This document shows positions 8,990-17,784 of a stretch of 64,000 nt of DNA, piece by piece. Origin of the DNA: Roseibium sediminis (lineage in GTDB: Bacteria > Pseudomonadota > Alphaproteobacteria > Rhizobiales > Stappiaceae); NCBI RefSeq assembly GCF_008711325.1, contig NZ_VXDB01000013.1, positions 62,001 through 126,000 on the forward strand, given 5' to 3'. Position 1 is the stretch's first letter. Every line of letters starts with the position of its first letter. The notes under the pieces were generated by a model. It was not told the origin of the DNA and did not search any database. It saw nothing but the letters and a program-made list of their open reading frames with translations. Both the position numbers and the translations under genes were made by a program.

Positions 8990-9169
8990 CTAAGAGCCAA
9001 TGGCTGCCACAACTGTATTGACCACCATGGAGAACATGTTTGATGTCGCCGTTCCGATATTCGTCGCCGCCGCAATTACGGCAATAGAAACCGCTACACC
9101 AATCAATGCATATTCGATGGCAGTCGCACCTGCCTCATCCTTTAACAAGCGCCTCAACATGCTTTTCAT
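8990..9169 (-). CDS. Flp family type IVb pilin (paralogue 3, divergent)
   Basis: This 59-residue prepilin reads MKSMLRRLLKDEAG, then ATAIEYALIGVAVSIAVIAAA, and ends AAIGS. The processing site and the Glu/Tyr pair are kept, but the hydrophobic helix differs from paralogues 1 and 2 (ALIGVAVS instead of GLIAGLIA). It could therefore be a minor pilin. The ATG at 9169 follows AGGGGG at good spacing; an upstream TTG at 9187 is less likely. No terminator is obvious. It is divergent from the 9619 operon. Confidence 0.88.
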   Translation of the reverse strand: MKSMLRRLLKDEAGATAIEYALIGVAVSIAVIAAATNIGTATSNMFSMVVNTVVAAIGS

Positions 9170-9618
9170 GGAGAACCCCCTACCCAACCAAGTCTCGATC
9201 CCAGAATTTGCTGAACCACATTCTTATTCTTGCCGGGGGTATTTCTGCCGTAAAATCCCTTTCCATCCGATTAATTCTATATTTTTTTATAAAACTCCTC
9301 TTCGTCAGCTCACGCAAAAACTGAGACTTTGTCGAGGCTGCAGAAATGAAATTTCATCGATACCTGCGTTTGAACTGAAATACGCAGCATCAGCTTCATA
9401 TTTTTACGCACGGATCACAGTACTTTATTCACCAAAGCGAGACTTTCAAATGAACTAAAGTGACCCAAGGCATATATTAGCCAGCGAGTTTCATTTTGAA
9501 TTAATAACCGCCTTATATTTACGGGTCTGAACCAAATTTCAGCTACGTCATCGATTGTTAGCAAATCTTTCACCATGTTTTGCGCTAATGCAAAAAACTA
9601 GTTTTGCTGGAGCCGGAA
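9170..9618. other. AT-rich divergent promoter region between pilin 3 and the TadE operon
   Basis: No gene was seen in this 449-nt stretch. It must hold the promoters of pilin 3 (minus) and of the 9619-11287 operon (plus). The sequence is AT-rich around 9270-9300 and 9440-9550. No convincing operator was found. Confidence 0.5.
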
Positions 9619-10098
9619 ATGACTTTCCCCGCTAAAATTAAGACCTACGCAGCGATCTTCCTTACAGGAATGGTCGCCAGCACCGCCACTCAGGCTCAGG
9701 AAGGGCCGGTAACCGTTATGGTTGACCGTGCAAAGGTCTTCCGAATTCAGGAGCCTGCGAGCACCGTGATCGTTGGCAATCCGTTTATTGCAGACGTTGC
9801 GATGCATGACTCCACCACGGTGGTTATCACGGGCAAATCCTACGGCAGCACCAACCTGGTCATCCTTGATGACAACAACGAGCCGATCATTGACGAAGTG
9901 ATCACCGTAAAGGCTGCTGGTGACGGAACGGTGCTGGTTCACCGCAACGCTTCGCGTCAGACTTATTCCTGTGCGCCTGAATGCGAGCCCACACTGCGTC
10001 TTGGTGATCAAACTGAAAACTTCGACAATGTCGCTGAACAGGCAACAAAGCGGAACGAGCTTGCTCTGAAAGCAGCTGGTGGTGGCGGCGGACAATAA
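9619..10098 (+). CDS. Pilus assembly N-terminal domain protein (stand-alone CpaC-like N-domain)
   Basis: This 159-residue secreted protein has a signal peptide ending T-A-T-Q-A before QEGPVT. One pilus-formation N-terminal domain follows: VDRAKVFRIQEPASTVIVGNP, then VVITGKSYGSTNLVILD. The same type of domain begins CpaC, but no secretin channel domain follows here. Two late cysteines (CAPEC) may form a disulfide. The ATG at 9619 follows GGAG with 6-nt spacing; a TTG at 9604 is the alternative. The stop overlaps the next ATG by one base (TAATG), so it is translationally coupled to the TadE gene. It may help secretin assembly or function. Confidence 0.85.
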   Translation: MTFPAKIKTYAAIFLTGMVASTATQAQEGPVTVMVDRAKVFRIQEPASTVIVGNPFIADVAMHDSTTVVITGKSYGSTNLVILDDNNEPIIDEVITVKAAGDGTVLVHRNASRQTYSCAPECEPTLRLGDQTENFDNVAEQATKRNELALKAAGGGGGQ

Positions 10099-10697
10099 TG
10101 TCTAACAATACTCCTCCAGAAACCAGGATGCCACGAGACCGCACTGGCAAGAAAGTTGCCAGCAAGCCACTTTCGCTACTCCGCAAGGCGTTCCGAAGGT
10201 ACTCTCGGGATGATCAGGGCGTCACGGCGATCGAATTTGGCATCGTTGGCCTTCCGTTTTTCATGCTCATTTTCGGCATTCTAGAATTTGGCCTAGCATT
10301 CTTCGTGAACCGAATTGTCGATAATGCCGTTCTGGAAGCTTCGCGTCTTGTGCGTACTGGCCAGGGCCAGGCCTTCAGCGTCAATATTTTCAGAGACAAA
10401 CTTTGCGCCAACATGCCTGTGCTCCCCTGCGGAGCAGGAAAGGTCCAGATCAAGGTGGACAAGATCAAGACTTTCTATGATGGAAAAGACTTCGATAGTC
10501 TTCCGCCCATGCTGGACAAGGATGGCAAGCCGACTGGCGATCAATATGCGTCCAATATCGGTCGGTCAGAAATCGTGGCCGTGCGCGTGATGTATCGCTG
10601 GCCAATGTTCTCTTCCATTCTCAAATTCGGTCCCGGCGACAGTTCGGGTGAGAGACTGCTCTACTCGACCCATATTTTCAGAACTGAGCCGTGGTAG
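10098..10697 (+). CDS. TadE-type pseudopilin
   Basis: This is a 199-residue TadE/TadG family protein. After about 40 basic and polar residues comes the prepilin-like site D-D-Q-G/VTAIEFGIVGLPFFMLIFGILEFG, a single membrane helix with the conserved Glu after the glycine. A roughly 130-residue periplasmic domain with a cysteine pair (CANMPVLPC) follows. It is probably processed by CpaA and acts as a minor pilin in the Flp machine. Its start overlaps the preceding stop by one base. Confidence 0.88.
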   Translation: MSNNTPPETRMPRDRTGKKVASKPLSLLRKAFRRYSRDDQGVTAIEFGIVGLPFFMLIFGILEFGLAFFVNRIVDNAVLEASRLVRTGQGQAFSVNIFRDKLCANMPVLPCGAGKVQIKVDKIKTFYDGKDFDSLPPMLDKDGKPTGDQYASNIGRSEIVAVRVMYRWPMFSSILKFGPGDSSGERLLYSTHIFRTEPW

Positions 10698-10708
10698 GTG
10701 TATGCAGC

Positions 10709-11287
10709 ATGAAGTCCTTTTGCTCCCATTTCCGTCTTTTTCGTTCCCTCTCCTCCAAAGAGGAGGGGGTTGCAGCGGTTGAATTTGCACTACTTTTGCC
10801 GGTTCTGCTTATTTTGTTGATCGGTATGGCAGAAACCACGGAAGCGCTGAACCACGACAGAAAAGTCAGTCAAGTTGCGAGCACTTTGGCCGACTTGGTT
10901 TCTCAATCGCAAGAACTAACGCGCCTGGAAGTTAACGACCTCATGTGGAGCGCCCGAACCATCATGTTCCCGTATGCTGCGGGACCGATGACCAATGTTG
11001 TTGCAAGTGTTGGGTTTGATGCGCGCGGCAAGGCGACCGTTCTTTGGAGTGTAGGCAACAGGCAGTATAGACCATGGCCAACCGGTACAGAGCCTCCAAT
11101 CAGCATCCCAGCTGTAGTCAAGATACCGAACTCAACAGTAATCGTCGGTATGTCTACCTACAATTATGTGCCGATGTTTGCGTCTTTCGCACAAGGCATA
11201 TTCCCCCGAGCTAAATCAATGACACTAGAAGACGTTTATTTTCTGCGACCCCGCCTTAGTGATGAGGTCGTCTGCAAGACATGCTGA
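10709..11287 (+). CDS. TadE/TadG-type pseudopilin
   Basis: This 192-residue protein has the pseudopilin pattern E-E-G/VAAVEFALLLPVLLILLIGMAE near residues 18-40, then a periplasmic region ending DEVVCKTC. It is the third gene of the plus-strand pilus operon, 11 nt after the previous stop. The ATG at 10709 follows AGGTG; a GTG at 10691 overlapping the previous gene is possible. The protein is too short to carry the vWA domain of full TadG, so it is better described as a second TadE-like minor pilin. Confidence 0.87.
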   Translation: MKSFCSHFRLFRSLSSKEEGVAAVEFALLLPVLLILLIGMAETTEALNHDRKVSQVASTLADLVSQSQELTRLEVNDLMWSARTIMFPYAAGPMTNVVASVGFDARGKATVLWSVGNRQYRPWPTGTEPPISIPAVVKIPNSTVIVGMSTYNYVPMFASFAQGIFPRAKSMTLEDVYFLRPRLSDEVVCKTC

Positions 11288-11423
11288 GGACGTTTTTCTC
11301 CTGAGTTTGAATGCCTTAGTGAAATCGGCAAAATAGCAGATACTGCGTATTTGTTTTGTCGCTTTGAAAAGATAGGGTCCCCGGCGCTGCAACCTCGAAT
11401 GAGCACTGTGCCGGGAGCTACAC

Positions 11424-12842
11424 ATGGCAACGAACAAGACCTATGATGAAATCTACGTCGGTCAATCTGCCAGAATTTCTCGGGTCTGTACGGTCAATGA
11501 CCTGCTGATCTTTGCGCATGCCTCCGGGAACCGCAACCCGTTGCACCTACCTGACACCGACTGGACCGGCGACGGCAAGGTAGATGCGCCAGTTGCTCCA
11601 TCTATGTGGATTGGAGCTCTTGTGTCCGCTGTTCTTGGCAATATTCTCCCCGGTCCCGGCACTATTTACCGATCTCAAACCTTCACCTTCCATGGGGCTG
11701 TCTCCGTTGGAGATCAACTCACGGTCAAGGTGGACGTTGCTGAAAAACTGCCGAACCAGCGGGTGCTTCTCAATGTTTCGGTGACGATCGATCCGGATGG
11801 GCGCTTGATCGCATCAGGGCGCGCGGAAGTGACCGCACCGCCGAAGACCATTGAATTTGACGCCTCCGACCTTCCCGCAATCCTCGTTGAGCGGCATAGG
11901 CACTTCAACGGAATGATCCGTGCGGCCCAAACGCTCCCAGCCCTGACCACTGCGGTTGTCTCTCCGACAGATGATGCGTCACTTCAAGGCGCCCTTCTTG
12001 CAGCAGAAAACAAGCTGATTGGGCCGATCCTGATTGGCGAACGCGCCCTGATCGAAAAGGCGGCCGCCAGTCTTGGCGCAAACCTTGGTCAGTTCCGCAT
12101 AATTGAAACTCAGGATGAGACGGAGGCTGCGGCCCATGCCGTGCAGCTGGTGCATGCAGGAGAAGCCAAGGCCATCATGAAGGGGCACATCCATTCCGAT
12201 GACCTGCTGCGCCACATTGTCAAACGGGACGCCGGGTTGCGCACGAAGCGCCGGATCAGTCATGTCTTTGCCATGGACATTCCCGGACGGTCGACCTTGG
12301 TGCTGATCTCCGATGCCGCCATCAATATCTCGCCAGATCTCAACACCAAGGTCGACATCACCCAGAATGCGATCAACGCGGCGCTTGCGGCCGGTCTGGA
12401 ACAGCCCAAGGTCGGTATTCTGTCTGCAATTGAAACGGTGAACCCGTCAATTCCCTCCAGCCTTGATGCGGCTATCCTTTCCAAGATGGCCGAGCGCGGG
12501 CAAATTACCGGCGGCATTGTCGACGGCCCGCTTGCCATGGACAATGCGATAGACCTTCAGGCCGCTCGAACGAAGGGCATCAAGTCTCTCGTTGCCGGGC
12601 GGGCGGAGGTATTGATTGTTCCCAATCTTGAATCGGGCAACATGCTGGCCAAGGAGCTTACATTTCTGGCTCATGCGGAAGCAGCTGGGCTCGTGGTCGG
12701 AGCCAAGGTCCCGGTCATGCTGACAAGCAGGGCAGACAACGGGCGTGCCCGTCTTGCCTCCTGCGCCCTCGCGGTTCTTTATGACTATTGGCTTGCAAAC
12801 GGAGCGCCGGTCCCTGCTCTCCTTCAGGCTGACGAGGCATGA
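11424..12842 (+). CDS. Bifunctional enoyl-CoA hydratase / phosphate acetyl(butyryl)transferase
   Basis: This 472-residue protein is a fusion. Residues 1 to about 150 form a MaoC-like hot-dog domain (VNDLLIFAHASGNRNPLHL...GALVSAVLGNILPGPGTIY). Residues 160-465 form a phosphate acetyl/butyryltransferase domain (IKGHIHSDDLL-type region, then GGIVDGPLAMDNAID). The Pta part would interconvert acyl-CoA and acyl phosphate; the MaoC part may hydrate enoyl-CoA. Such fusions are known in alphaproteobacteria. The gene overlaps ackA by 4 nt (ATGA), so the acyl phosphate product can be passed to acetate kinase to make ATP. A GGGAG site precedes the ATG. Confidence 0.92.
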   Translation: MATNKTYDEIYVGQSARISRVCTVNDLLIFAHASGNRNPLHLPDTDWTGDGKVDAPVAPSMWIGALVSAVLGNILPGPGTIYRSQTFTFHGAVSVGDQLTVKVDVAEKLPNQRVLLNVSVTIDPDGRLIASGRAEVTAPPKTIEFDASDLPAILVERHRHFNGMIRAAQTLPALTTAVVSPTDDASLQGALLAAENKLIGPILIGERALIEKAAASLGANLGQFRIIETQDETEAAAHAVQLVHAGEAKAIMKGHIHSDDLLRHIVKRDAGLRTKRRISHVFAMDIPGRSTLVLISDAAINISPDLNTKVDITQNAINAALAAGLEQPKVGILSAIETVNPSIPSSLDAAILSKMAERGQITGGIVDGPLAMDNAIDLQAARTKGIKSLVAGRAEVLIVPNLESGNMLAKELTFLAHAEAAGLVVGAKVPVMLTSRADNGRARLASCALAVLYDYWLANGAPVPALLQADEA

Positions 12843-14023
12843 TGGCCGCCGCCCGGTTGATCCTCGTTCTCAATTCCGGTTCCTCGTCGATCAAATTCCG
12901 CCTTTACCGAAACACCACGGTGCTTGCGGAAGGCCAGATATCCGGTCTGGGCGCTCGCCCCGAGATTGACTACGTGTCGAAACAAACCGGCATTCGGACG
13001 AAGGCGCAGCTCCCGACAGACGACGCCACCCACAAAGACGCGCTGGACAGTCTCTTGCCGCTGCTTTTGCGCGAAACGGATGGGCAGGACGTTGCCGCTG
13101 TCGGGCACCGGGTGGTGCATGGCGGCATCCGTTTTTCCCAGCCTGCCGTGATCGACCGAGCGGTTCGCGCAGAACTGGAACGGTTGATCCCGCTTGCTCC
13201 CCTGCACCAACCCCACAATCTGGCGGGCGTGGACGCAGCCACTCTGGCCTTTCCGACTGCCACACAGGTTGCCTGTTTTGATACGGCGTTTCACCGTGGT
13301 CACCCGTGGGTCCAGGATACGTTCGCTCTGCCCCGCTCCTTTTATGACGAGGGTGTTCGCCGCTACGGCTTTCATGGACTTTCGTATGAATATATCTGCG
13401 ACCATCTGGCTCAGCATCATCCAGACCTCTTTGCGGGCCGGGTCGTGGTTGCGCACCTGGGAAACGGGGCTTCCATGTCTGCGATCAAGAATGGCCGCAG
13501 CCTTGGCTCCACGATGGGCTTCACCGCGCTGGACGGGCTCGCAATGGGCACAAGATGCGGCCAGCTTGACCCCGGTGTCCTCCTCTATCTGATGAGCGAG
13601 AAAGCAATGTCTGCCGAGGAGATTTCGAACCTGCTCTACACGGAGAGCGGGCTCAAGGGTCTGTCGGGCGAAAGTCAGGACATGCGTATATTGCTCACAA
13701 GCAGCTCCCCGGCTGCAAGGGAAGCCATCGACTACTACGTTGCGCGCATCCGACGAGAACTGGGCGCTTTGGCGGCTGTCCTAAATGGTCTCGATACGCT
13801 GGTCTTTACCGGGGGTATTGGCGAAAACGCAGCACAGATCCGGGAGGAAGTCTGCGCGGATCAGGACTGGCTGGGGCTTGTGATTGATGCAGAGCGCAAC
13901 AGGTCAGGCACGGAGATAATTTCCGCTCCTGCCAGCCGGATCAAAGTCCTTGTCATTCGCACTAACAAGGAGGAGATGATCAGGCGGCATGCAGATAAAC
14001 TCCTTGCGCCCGCCTCGTTATGA
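12839..14023 (+). CDS. ackA: Acetate kinase
   Basis: This 394-residue acetate/propionate kinase has the family signatures LVLNSGSSSIKF at the N-terminus, GHRVVHGG near 90, FDTAFH near 145, RRYGFHGLSYEY near 160, HLGNGASM near 200 and FTGGIGENAAQIRE near 315. It converts acetate plus ATP to acetyl phosphate, or the reverse. It is translationally coupled to the MaoC-Pta gene. Two ATGs (12839 and 12842) are possible starts. It converges with the minus-strand PhnD-like gene only 3 nt downstream. Confidence 0.96.
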   Translation: MMAAARLILVLNSGSSSIKFRLYRNTTVLAEGQISGLGARPEIDYVSKQTGIRTKAQLPTDDATHKDALDSLLPLLLRETDGQDVAAVGHRVVHGGIRFSQPAVIDRAVRAELERLIPLAPLHQPHNLAGVDAATLAFPTATQVACFDTAFHRGHPWVQDTFALPRSFYDEGVRRYGFHGLSYEYICDHLAQHHPDLFAGRVVVAHLGNGASMSAIKNGRSLGSTMGFTALDGLAMGTRCGQLDPGVLLYLMSEKAMSAEEISNLLYTESGLKGLSGESQDMRILLTSSSPAAREAIDYYVARIRRELGALAAVLNGLDTLVFTGGIGENAAQIREEVCADQDWLGLVIDAERNRSGTEIISAPASRIKVLVIRTNKEEMIRRHADKLLAPASL

Positions 14024-14026
14024 ACC

Positions 14027-14950
14027 TTACCGGCCGAAGACTGCCTGCAAATCCGGATCGTAGGTTCTCATCACGGCGCGATAGTCTGAGTGAACCACTG
14101 GTATGAAGCCACCGGGAAAGTCCGGTTCGATCGCTCGATAGGCGCGCGCAGAAGACTTCTTCAACTCCATCAGCCCGGCCCGGAGCGCCCGCTTCATGTC
14201 GTCAGGCAATGCGGTGCGTACAACATGGGCTGAGAACGGGATGCCTTGTGACTGCCAGACGACCGAGAGCTTTCCAAGGTCGCGCTTGTTCGCCTTATAG
14301 ATGTCGCGCAGGGACCCCGCTGAATAACCGGATTTCTGGTCTCCGCTCATGGTCGACCAGGCCAAGGTTGCTCCAAGGCGTCCGTCCAGAACAGCGCGCG
14401 CGCCTTCCACACCATCGGCCACCTGAATCAGGGCACTGAAATGGGTCCAGGGGTCTACCCCCTCATATTTCAAGTTCGCAAGCGGTACCCGATAGCCGGC
14501 AACCGAACGCGTGTCCTCAACACCCAGATGCACCCCCTTGAGGTCCTGCAAGGTCGTGAGTTCTTCCTTTTTGGGAGCCACCAGAATGGCGTGAAAACGG
14601 TCAGTCTTTTCATCCGGCCGCGCCGATACCATGGGCTCGACACATTCGCACAAGGCGTCCGTTGCAGCATAGGCGGTTGGTGTCAGGCGGGCATAGTCGA
14701 TTTCACCAGACGCCAGAGCCTCCACCAGCCCACCCATCGTGTCGATCAGATAAAGATCAACGGGGCGATCAATGATCTTCTCGAGAGCAACTCGGAAAGG
14801 TTCCATTTGCTCACGCGCATCTTCCTGCGTTCCGATGGCCACACCAACCCTGAAGCGGGTTACTTCATTGTCCGCCAGAGCTGCGCCGGAGCAAAGGCTG
14901 CCAAAGCTGAAGGCGAACGCCAAGGAAAAGAGGATACGAATACGCGTCAT
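14027..14950 (-). CDS. PhnD-like phosphate/phosphonate ABC transporter binding protein (orphan)
   Basis: This protein of about 307 residues is secreted, with a signal peptide ending S-G-A-A-L-A before DNEV. It resembles the PhnD/PtxB periplasmic binding family (EDAREQMEPFRVALEKIIDRPVDLYLI; YARLTPTAYAA; GVHLGVEDTRSVAGYRVP). Family members bind phosphonates, phosphite or related anions. No ATPase or permease gene is adjacent, so the partner is unknown. It could serve a transporter elsewhere or a sensor. The start is either ATG at 14950 or TTG at 14953; GGAG lies 10-13 nt upstream. Confidence 0.8.
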   Translation of the reverse strand: MTRIRILFSLAFAFSFGSLCSGAALADNEVTRFRVGVAIGTQEDAREQMEPFRVALEKIIDRPVDLYLIDTMGGLVEALASGEIDYARLTPTAYAATDALCECVEPMVSARPDEKTDRFHAILVAPKKEELTTLQDLKGVHLGVEDTRSVAGYRVPLANLKYEGVDPWTHFSALIQVADGVEGARAVLDGRLGATLAWSTMSGDQKSGYSAGSLRDIYKANKRDLGKLSVVWQSQGIPFSAHVVRTALPDDMKRALRAGLMELKKSSARAYRAIEPDFPGGFIPVVHSDYRAVMRTYDPDLQAVFGR

Positions 14951-15027
14951 CAAGTTGCCACAGCTCCATGATTCGAAGATAAACCACGTTCAATTAGGCG
15001 ACAGTCCCTTAACATTCAGGTGTCTTC

Positions 15028-15645
15028 ATGGCGGCAAGTCCAAAAACAGTGATATTTGACTTTGGAAACGTACTGCTGCGCTGGGACCCAAATCTTCTCT
15101 ACGAAAAGCTGATCCCGGATGCCGAAGAGCGTGAGTACTTTCTGACCCGGATCTGCTCGCCCGAATGGAACGCGGAACAGGATCGCGGCCGGCCTTGGGC
15201 TGAAGGCATAGCTCTTCTCGTAGAGCAGTTTCCCGATCACGAGCACCTGATCAGGCCGTTCTATGACCGGTGGCACGAGACCCTGCCGGAAGCCATCGAG
15301 GGGACAGTCGAGATCCTGGAAGCTCTCAAGGCGAACGGAGTGCCGCTCTATGCAATCACCAACTTCTCAGTCGAGAAACTTGATGAATGCAAGGTGCGGT
15401 TCCCCTTTCTGGCAAACTCTTTCATTGACACCATCGTGTCTGGCGACGTGCGTCTTTTGAAGCCAGATCCGGCGATCTATCACCTGTTGATCGAACGGAA
15501 TGATCTGGTTCCGCAGGACTGCGTCTTCATTGACGATTCACTTGCCAATGTCGACGCAGCAAACTCTGTCGGGCTGCACGGCATTCACTTTACCACCCCG
15601 GCAAAGCTTCGGTCCGAACTGAAAGGCCACGGCTTTCCGGTTTGA
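15028..15645 (+). CDS. HAD family (subfamily IA) hydrolase
   Basis: This 205-residue soluble phosphatase-like protein shows the four HAD motifs: DFGNVLLRWD near residue 12 (the nucleophile aspartate is present, but the usual second catalytic Asp of DxD is replaced by Asn), NFS near 113, K in LLKPDPAIYHLL, and FIDDSLANVDAA near 170. The missing acid/base Asp is seen in YihX-like and epoxide hydrolase N-domain-like members, so the activity is uncertain. It converges with the amidohydrolase gene 5 nt downstream. A CAGGTG site precedes the ATG. Confidence 0.87.
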   Translation: MAASPKTVIFDFGNVLLRWDPNLLYEKLIPDAEEREYFLTRICSPEWNAEQDRGRPWAEGIALLVEQFPDHEHLIRPFYDRWHETLPEAIEGTVEILEALKANGVPLYAITNFSVEKLDECKVRFPFLANSFIDTIVSGDVRLLKPDPAIYHLLIERNDLVPQDCVFIDDSLANVDAANSVGLHGIHFTTPAKLRSELKGHGFPV

Positions 15646-15650
15646 CCCGG

Positions 15651-16685
15651 TTAGCCTTTCTCAAAGGCCTCAAGAACATTGACGCAGTTGGTGCCAAGGG
15701 CATCGACTGCATATCCGCCTTCCATCAGGAACACTGTCGGCAAGCCGGTCTTGCCGAGCCGGGCGCCAAGGCGGGAGAAGTCGTCGCTGGTGAACTTGAA
15801 GCCGGAGATCGGGTCGTTTTCAAAACAATCCATCCCGAGCGACACAACCAGCGCATCAGGCTTGAACACCTTTAGCCAATGGCATGCCTCTTCCAGTGCA
15901 GGCAGGTAGCCCTCCCAATCCGTACCGAGTGCCAGCGGCCAGTTTTTCGTAAAACCGGTCCCGCCCTTCACGCCCGTTTCGTCGCCATGACCAAGGAAAT
16001 AGGGATACTCCTGACGCGGGTCCGCGTGAATTGAGAGGAAAAGCACGTCGGGACGGTCGTAGAAGATCGCCTGGGTTCCGTTGCCGTGATGATAGTCCAC
16101 ATCAAGGATCGCGACCCGTTCAGCCCCATTGTCCCGAAGCCATTGGGCTGCAATCGCAGCATTGTTCAAAAAACAATAGCCACCAAAGAAATCCTTTCCG
16201 GCATGGTGCCCGGGCGGGCGGCAGAGGCCAAAGGCAGCCTTGTTTCCCTCATGCACCAGCTTGGCAGCTGTGAGGGCCGTGTTCGCAGACGCTTTGGCAG
16301 CTTCCCATGTCCGGGCACCAAGCGGCGTTCCCGCGTCCATGGAATATCGGCCGAGCTGGCCGTCGATGTGATCGGGCACTGGATCTGCGCGCAGTGAGCG
16401 GACCGGCCAGATAAACGGGAAGGCCTCAGCCGAGGCTCGCCCCTCCGCTTCCCACTTGCCCCAAAAGCATTCGAGAAAGGCAAGGTAGCCCTTGTCATGC
16501 ACTTTCTCCAAGGGCCGCTGACCGAAGTCGGACGGTTCCAGAATGTCACCGAGGTTTCGGGCTTTGACTGTTTTCAAAACAATCTCGGCCCGGCTCGGAA
16601 TTTCAACTGCAGGCTTTAGTTGCCCATCGGAAATCTCGTGCCGCGGCGCATGTAGCAACTGGTCATCGGAAAATACCGTTTTCAT
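15651..16685 (-). CDS. Histone deacetylase family protein, acetylpolyamine amidohydrolase-like
   Basis: This 344-residue zinc hydrolase has the arginase/deacetylase fold. Visible active-site motifs are CRPPGHHAG (two catalytic His), FFGGYCFLNN, ILDVDYHHGNGTQ (zinc Asp and His) and SLGMDCFENDP (zinc Asp). The length and the N-terminal extension fit acetylpolyamine amidohydrolases (AphA type), which remove acetyl groups from acetylputrescine or acetylcadaverine. The exact substrate cannot be read from sequence. It lies 21 nt after the aldose epimerase gene in the same direction. GGGAG precedes the ATG. Confidence 0.9.
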   Translation of the reverse strand: MKTVFSDDQLLHAPRHEISDGQLKPAVEIPSRAEIVLKTVKARNLGDILEPSDFGQRPLEKVHDKGYLAFLECFWGKWEAEGRASAEAFPFIWPVRSLRADPVPDHIDGQLGRYSMDAGTPLGARTWEAAKASANTALTAAKLVHEGNKAAFGLCRPPGHHAGKDFFGGYCFLNNAAIAAQWLRDNGAERVAILDVDYHHGNGTQAIFYDRPDVLFLSIHADPRQEYPYFLGHGDETGVKGGTGFTKNWPLALGTDWEGYLPALEEACHWLKVFKPDALVVSLGMDCFENDPISGFKFTSDDFSRLGARLGKTGLPTVFLMEGGYAVDALGTNCVNVLEAFEKG

Positions 16686-16706
16686 GTGAACTGCTCCCGT
16701 CAGATG

Positions 16707-17690
16707 TCAGGAAAACCGAAATTCCGTGATCTGGGTATAGGTTTCGCCGGGCCGCAAGACAGCTGACGGAAACCCTTCGTGGTTGATCGCGTCCGGCCAG
16801 CGCTGTGTTTCCAGCGCGACACCGGCTTTGGGGCCGTAAGGAAAGCCCGACAACCCCTTTGCTTCCGTCAGCATTTGACCAGCATCGTAGAGCTGCAACC
16901 CGGGCTCCGTTGTCCAGACTTCCATCCGGCACTCGCCGCCCGCATCTTCCAGAGCCGCGGCAAAAGCCACGTCATCCTGCGGTTCGTCTGCAAGGCAGAA
17001 ATTCAGATCGAAGTTCTCCGTAGTCCCGATCCTGCGCCCGTCCTGAAAGTCAAACGGGGTCCAGGCGACGTTCCGAATTTCGCCGGTCGGCACGAGCCCC
17101 TCTCCAAGAGGCAAATAGCGCTCGGCCGCAATCTCCAGCACATGATCGGCAACCGACACGCTGCCATCCAGATTGAAATAGCTGTGCTGCGCGAGATTGA
17201 CGAGAGTTGGTTTGTCCGTCGTGGCTGTAATCTTCACCCGCAAGGCTCCGGCACCGGTCAGCGTATAGCGGACCAGAGCCTCCACACGCCCCGGATAGCC
17301 TTCTTCCCCGTCTTCAGACACCAGCTTGAGGAGAACGCTTGCCTTGTCGTGCTGCTCCACGCTCCACACACGTCGGGAGAACCCAATATGTCCGCCATGC
17401 AAATGGTCTCGCCCGTCTACGTTGAGGCTCAAGGCGGAAGCCCGGCCATCAATGACGGCGACACCACCGGCAACCCGGTTCGCACAGCGCCCGACAACAG
17501 CGCCAATATAATTGCTGTCTGCCAGATAGGCGCCGAGATCAGCAAAGCCAAGGACGACCGATTTGCCATTGAAGGTCAAATCCTTGACGATGGCACCATA
17601 GGTCAGCACCTTCGCTTCCAGGGCGCCCTTCTTCAGCGAAATTTCCTGAATGTCCGTCCCGTCCGGCAGTGTGCCAAAGATCTGTATCAT
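16707..17690 (-). CDS. galM: Aldose 1-epimerase (galactose mutarotase)
   Basis: This 327-residue enzyme interconverts alpha and beta anomers of aldohexoses. Family signatures are NYIGAVVGRCANRVAGG near residue 60, DGRDHLHGG near 92 (catalytic His), LAQHSYFNLDG near 165 (second catalytic His) and VALETQRWPDAIN near 285, with the catalytic Glu likely in TYTQITEFRFS or the preceding loop. It is separated from the phosphomutase upstream by a terminator, so it probably has its own promoter. The amidohydrolase gene follows closely. Confidence 0.92.
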   Translation of the reverse strand: MIQIFGTLPDGTDIQEISLKKGALEAKVLTYGAIVKDLTFNGKSVVLGFADLGAYLADSNYIGAVVGRCANRVAGGVAVIDGRASALSLNVDGRDHLHGGHIGFSRRVWSVEQHDKASVLLKLVSEDGEEGYPGRVEALVRYTLTGAGALRVKITATTDKPTLVNLAQHSYFNLDGSVSVADHVLEIAAERYLPLGEGLVPTGEIRNVAWTPFDFQDGRRIGTTENFDLNFCLADEPQDDVAFAAALEDAGGECRMEVWTTEPGLQLYDAGQMLTEAKGLSGFPYGPKAGVALETQRWPDAINHEGFPSAVLRPGETYTQITEFRFS

Positions 17691-17726
17691 GAGCGGTTTT
17701 CCGATTGCCAGAAAACCTCGTTAAAG

Positions 17727-17765
17727 GAAAAGGCGCCCGAACCGCAAGGGCCCGGACGCCTTTTC
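17727..17765 (-). terminator. Terminator between the phosphomutase and aldose epimerase genes
   Basis: GAAAAGGCG (17727-17735) and CGCCTTTTC (17757-17765) form a perfect 9-bp arm around a GC-rich inner stem with CCG/CGG pairing. Read on the minus strand it lies 19 nt after the phosphomutase stop and ends in TTTTCC. Confidence 0.75.
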
Positions 17766-17784
17766 ATGGAGCTCATTTGAACAA

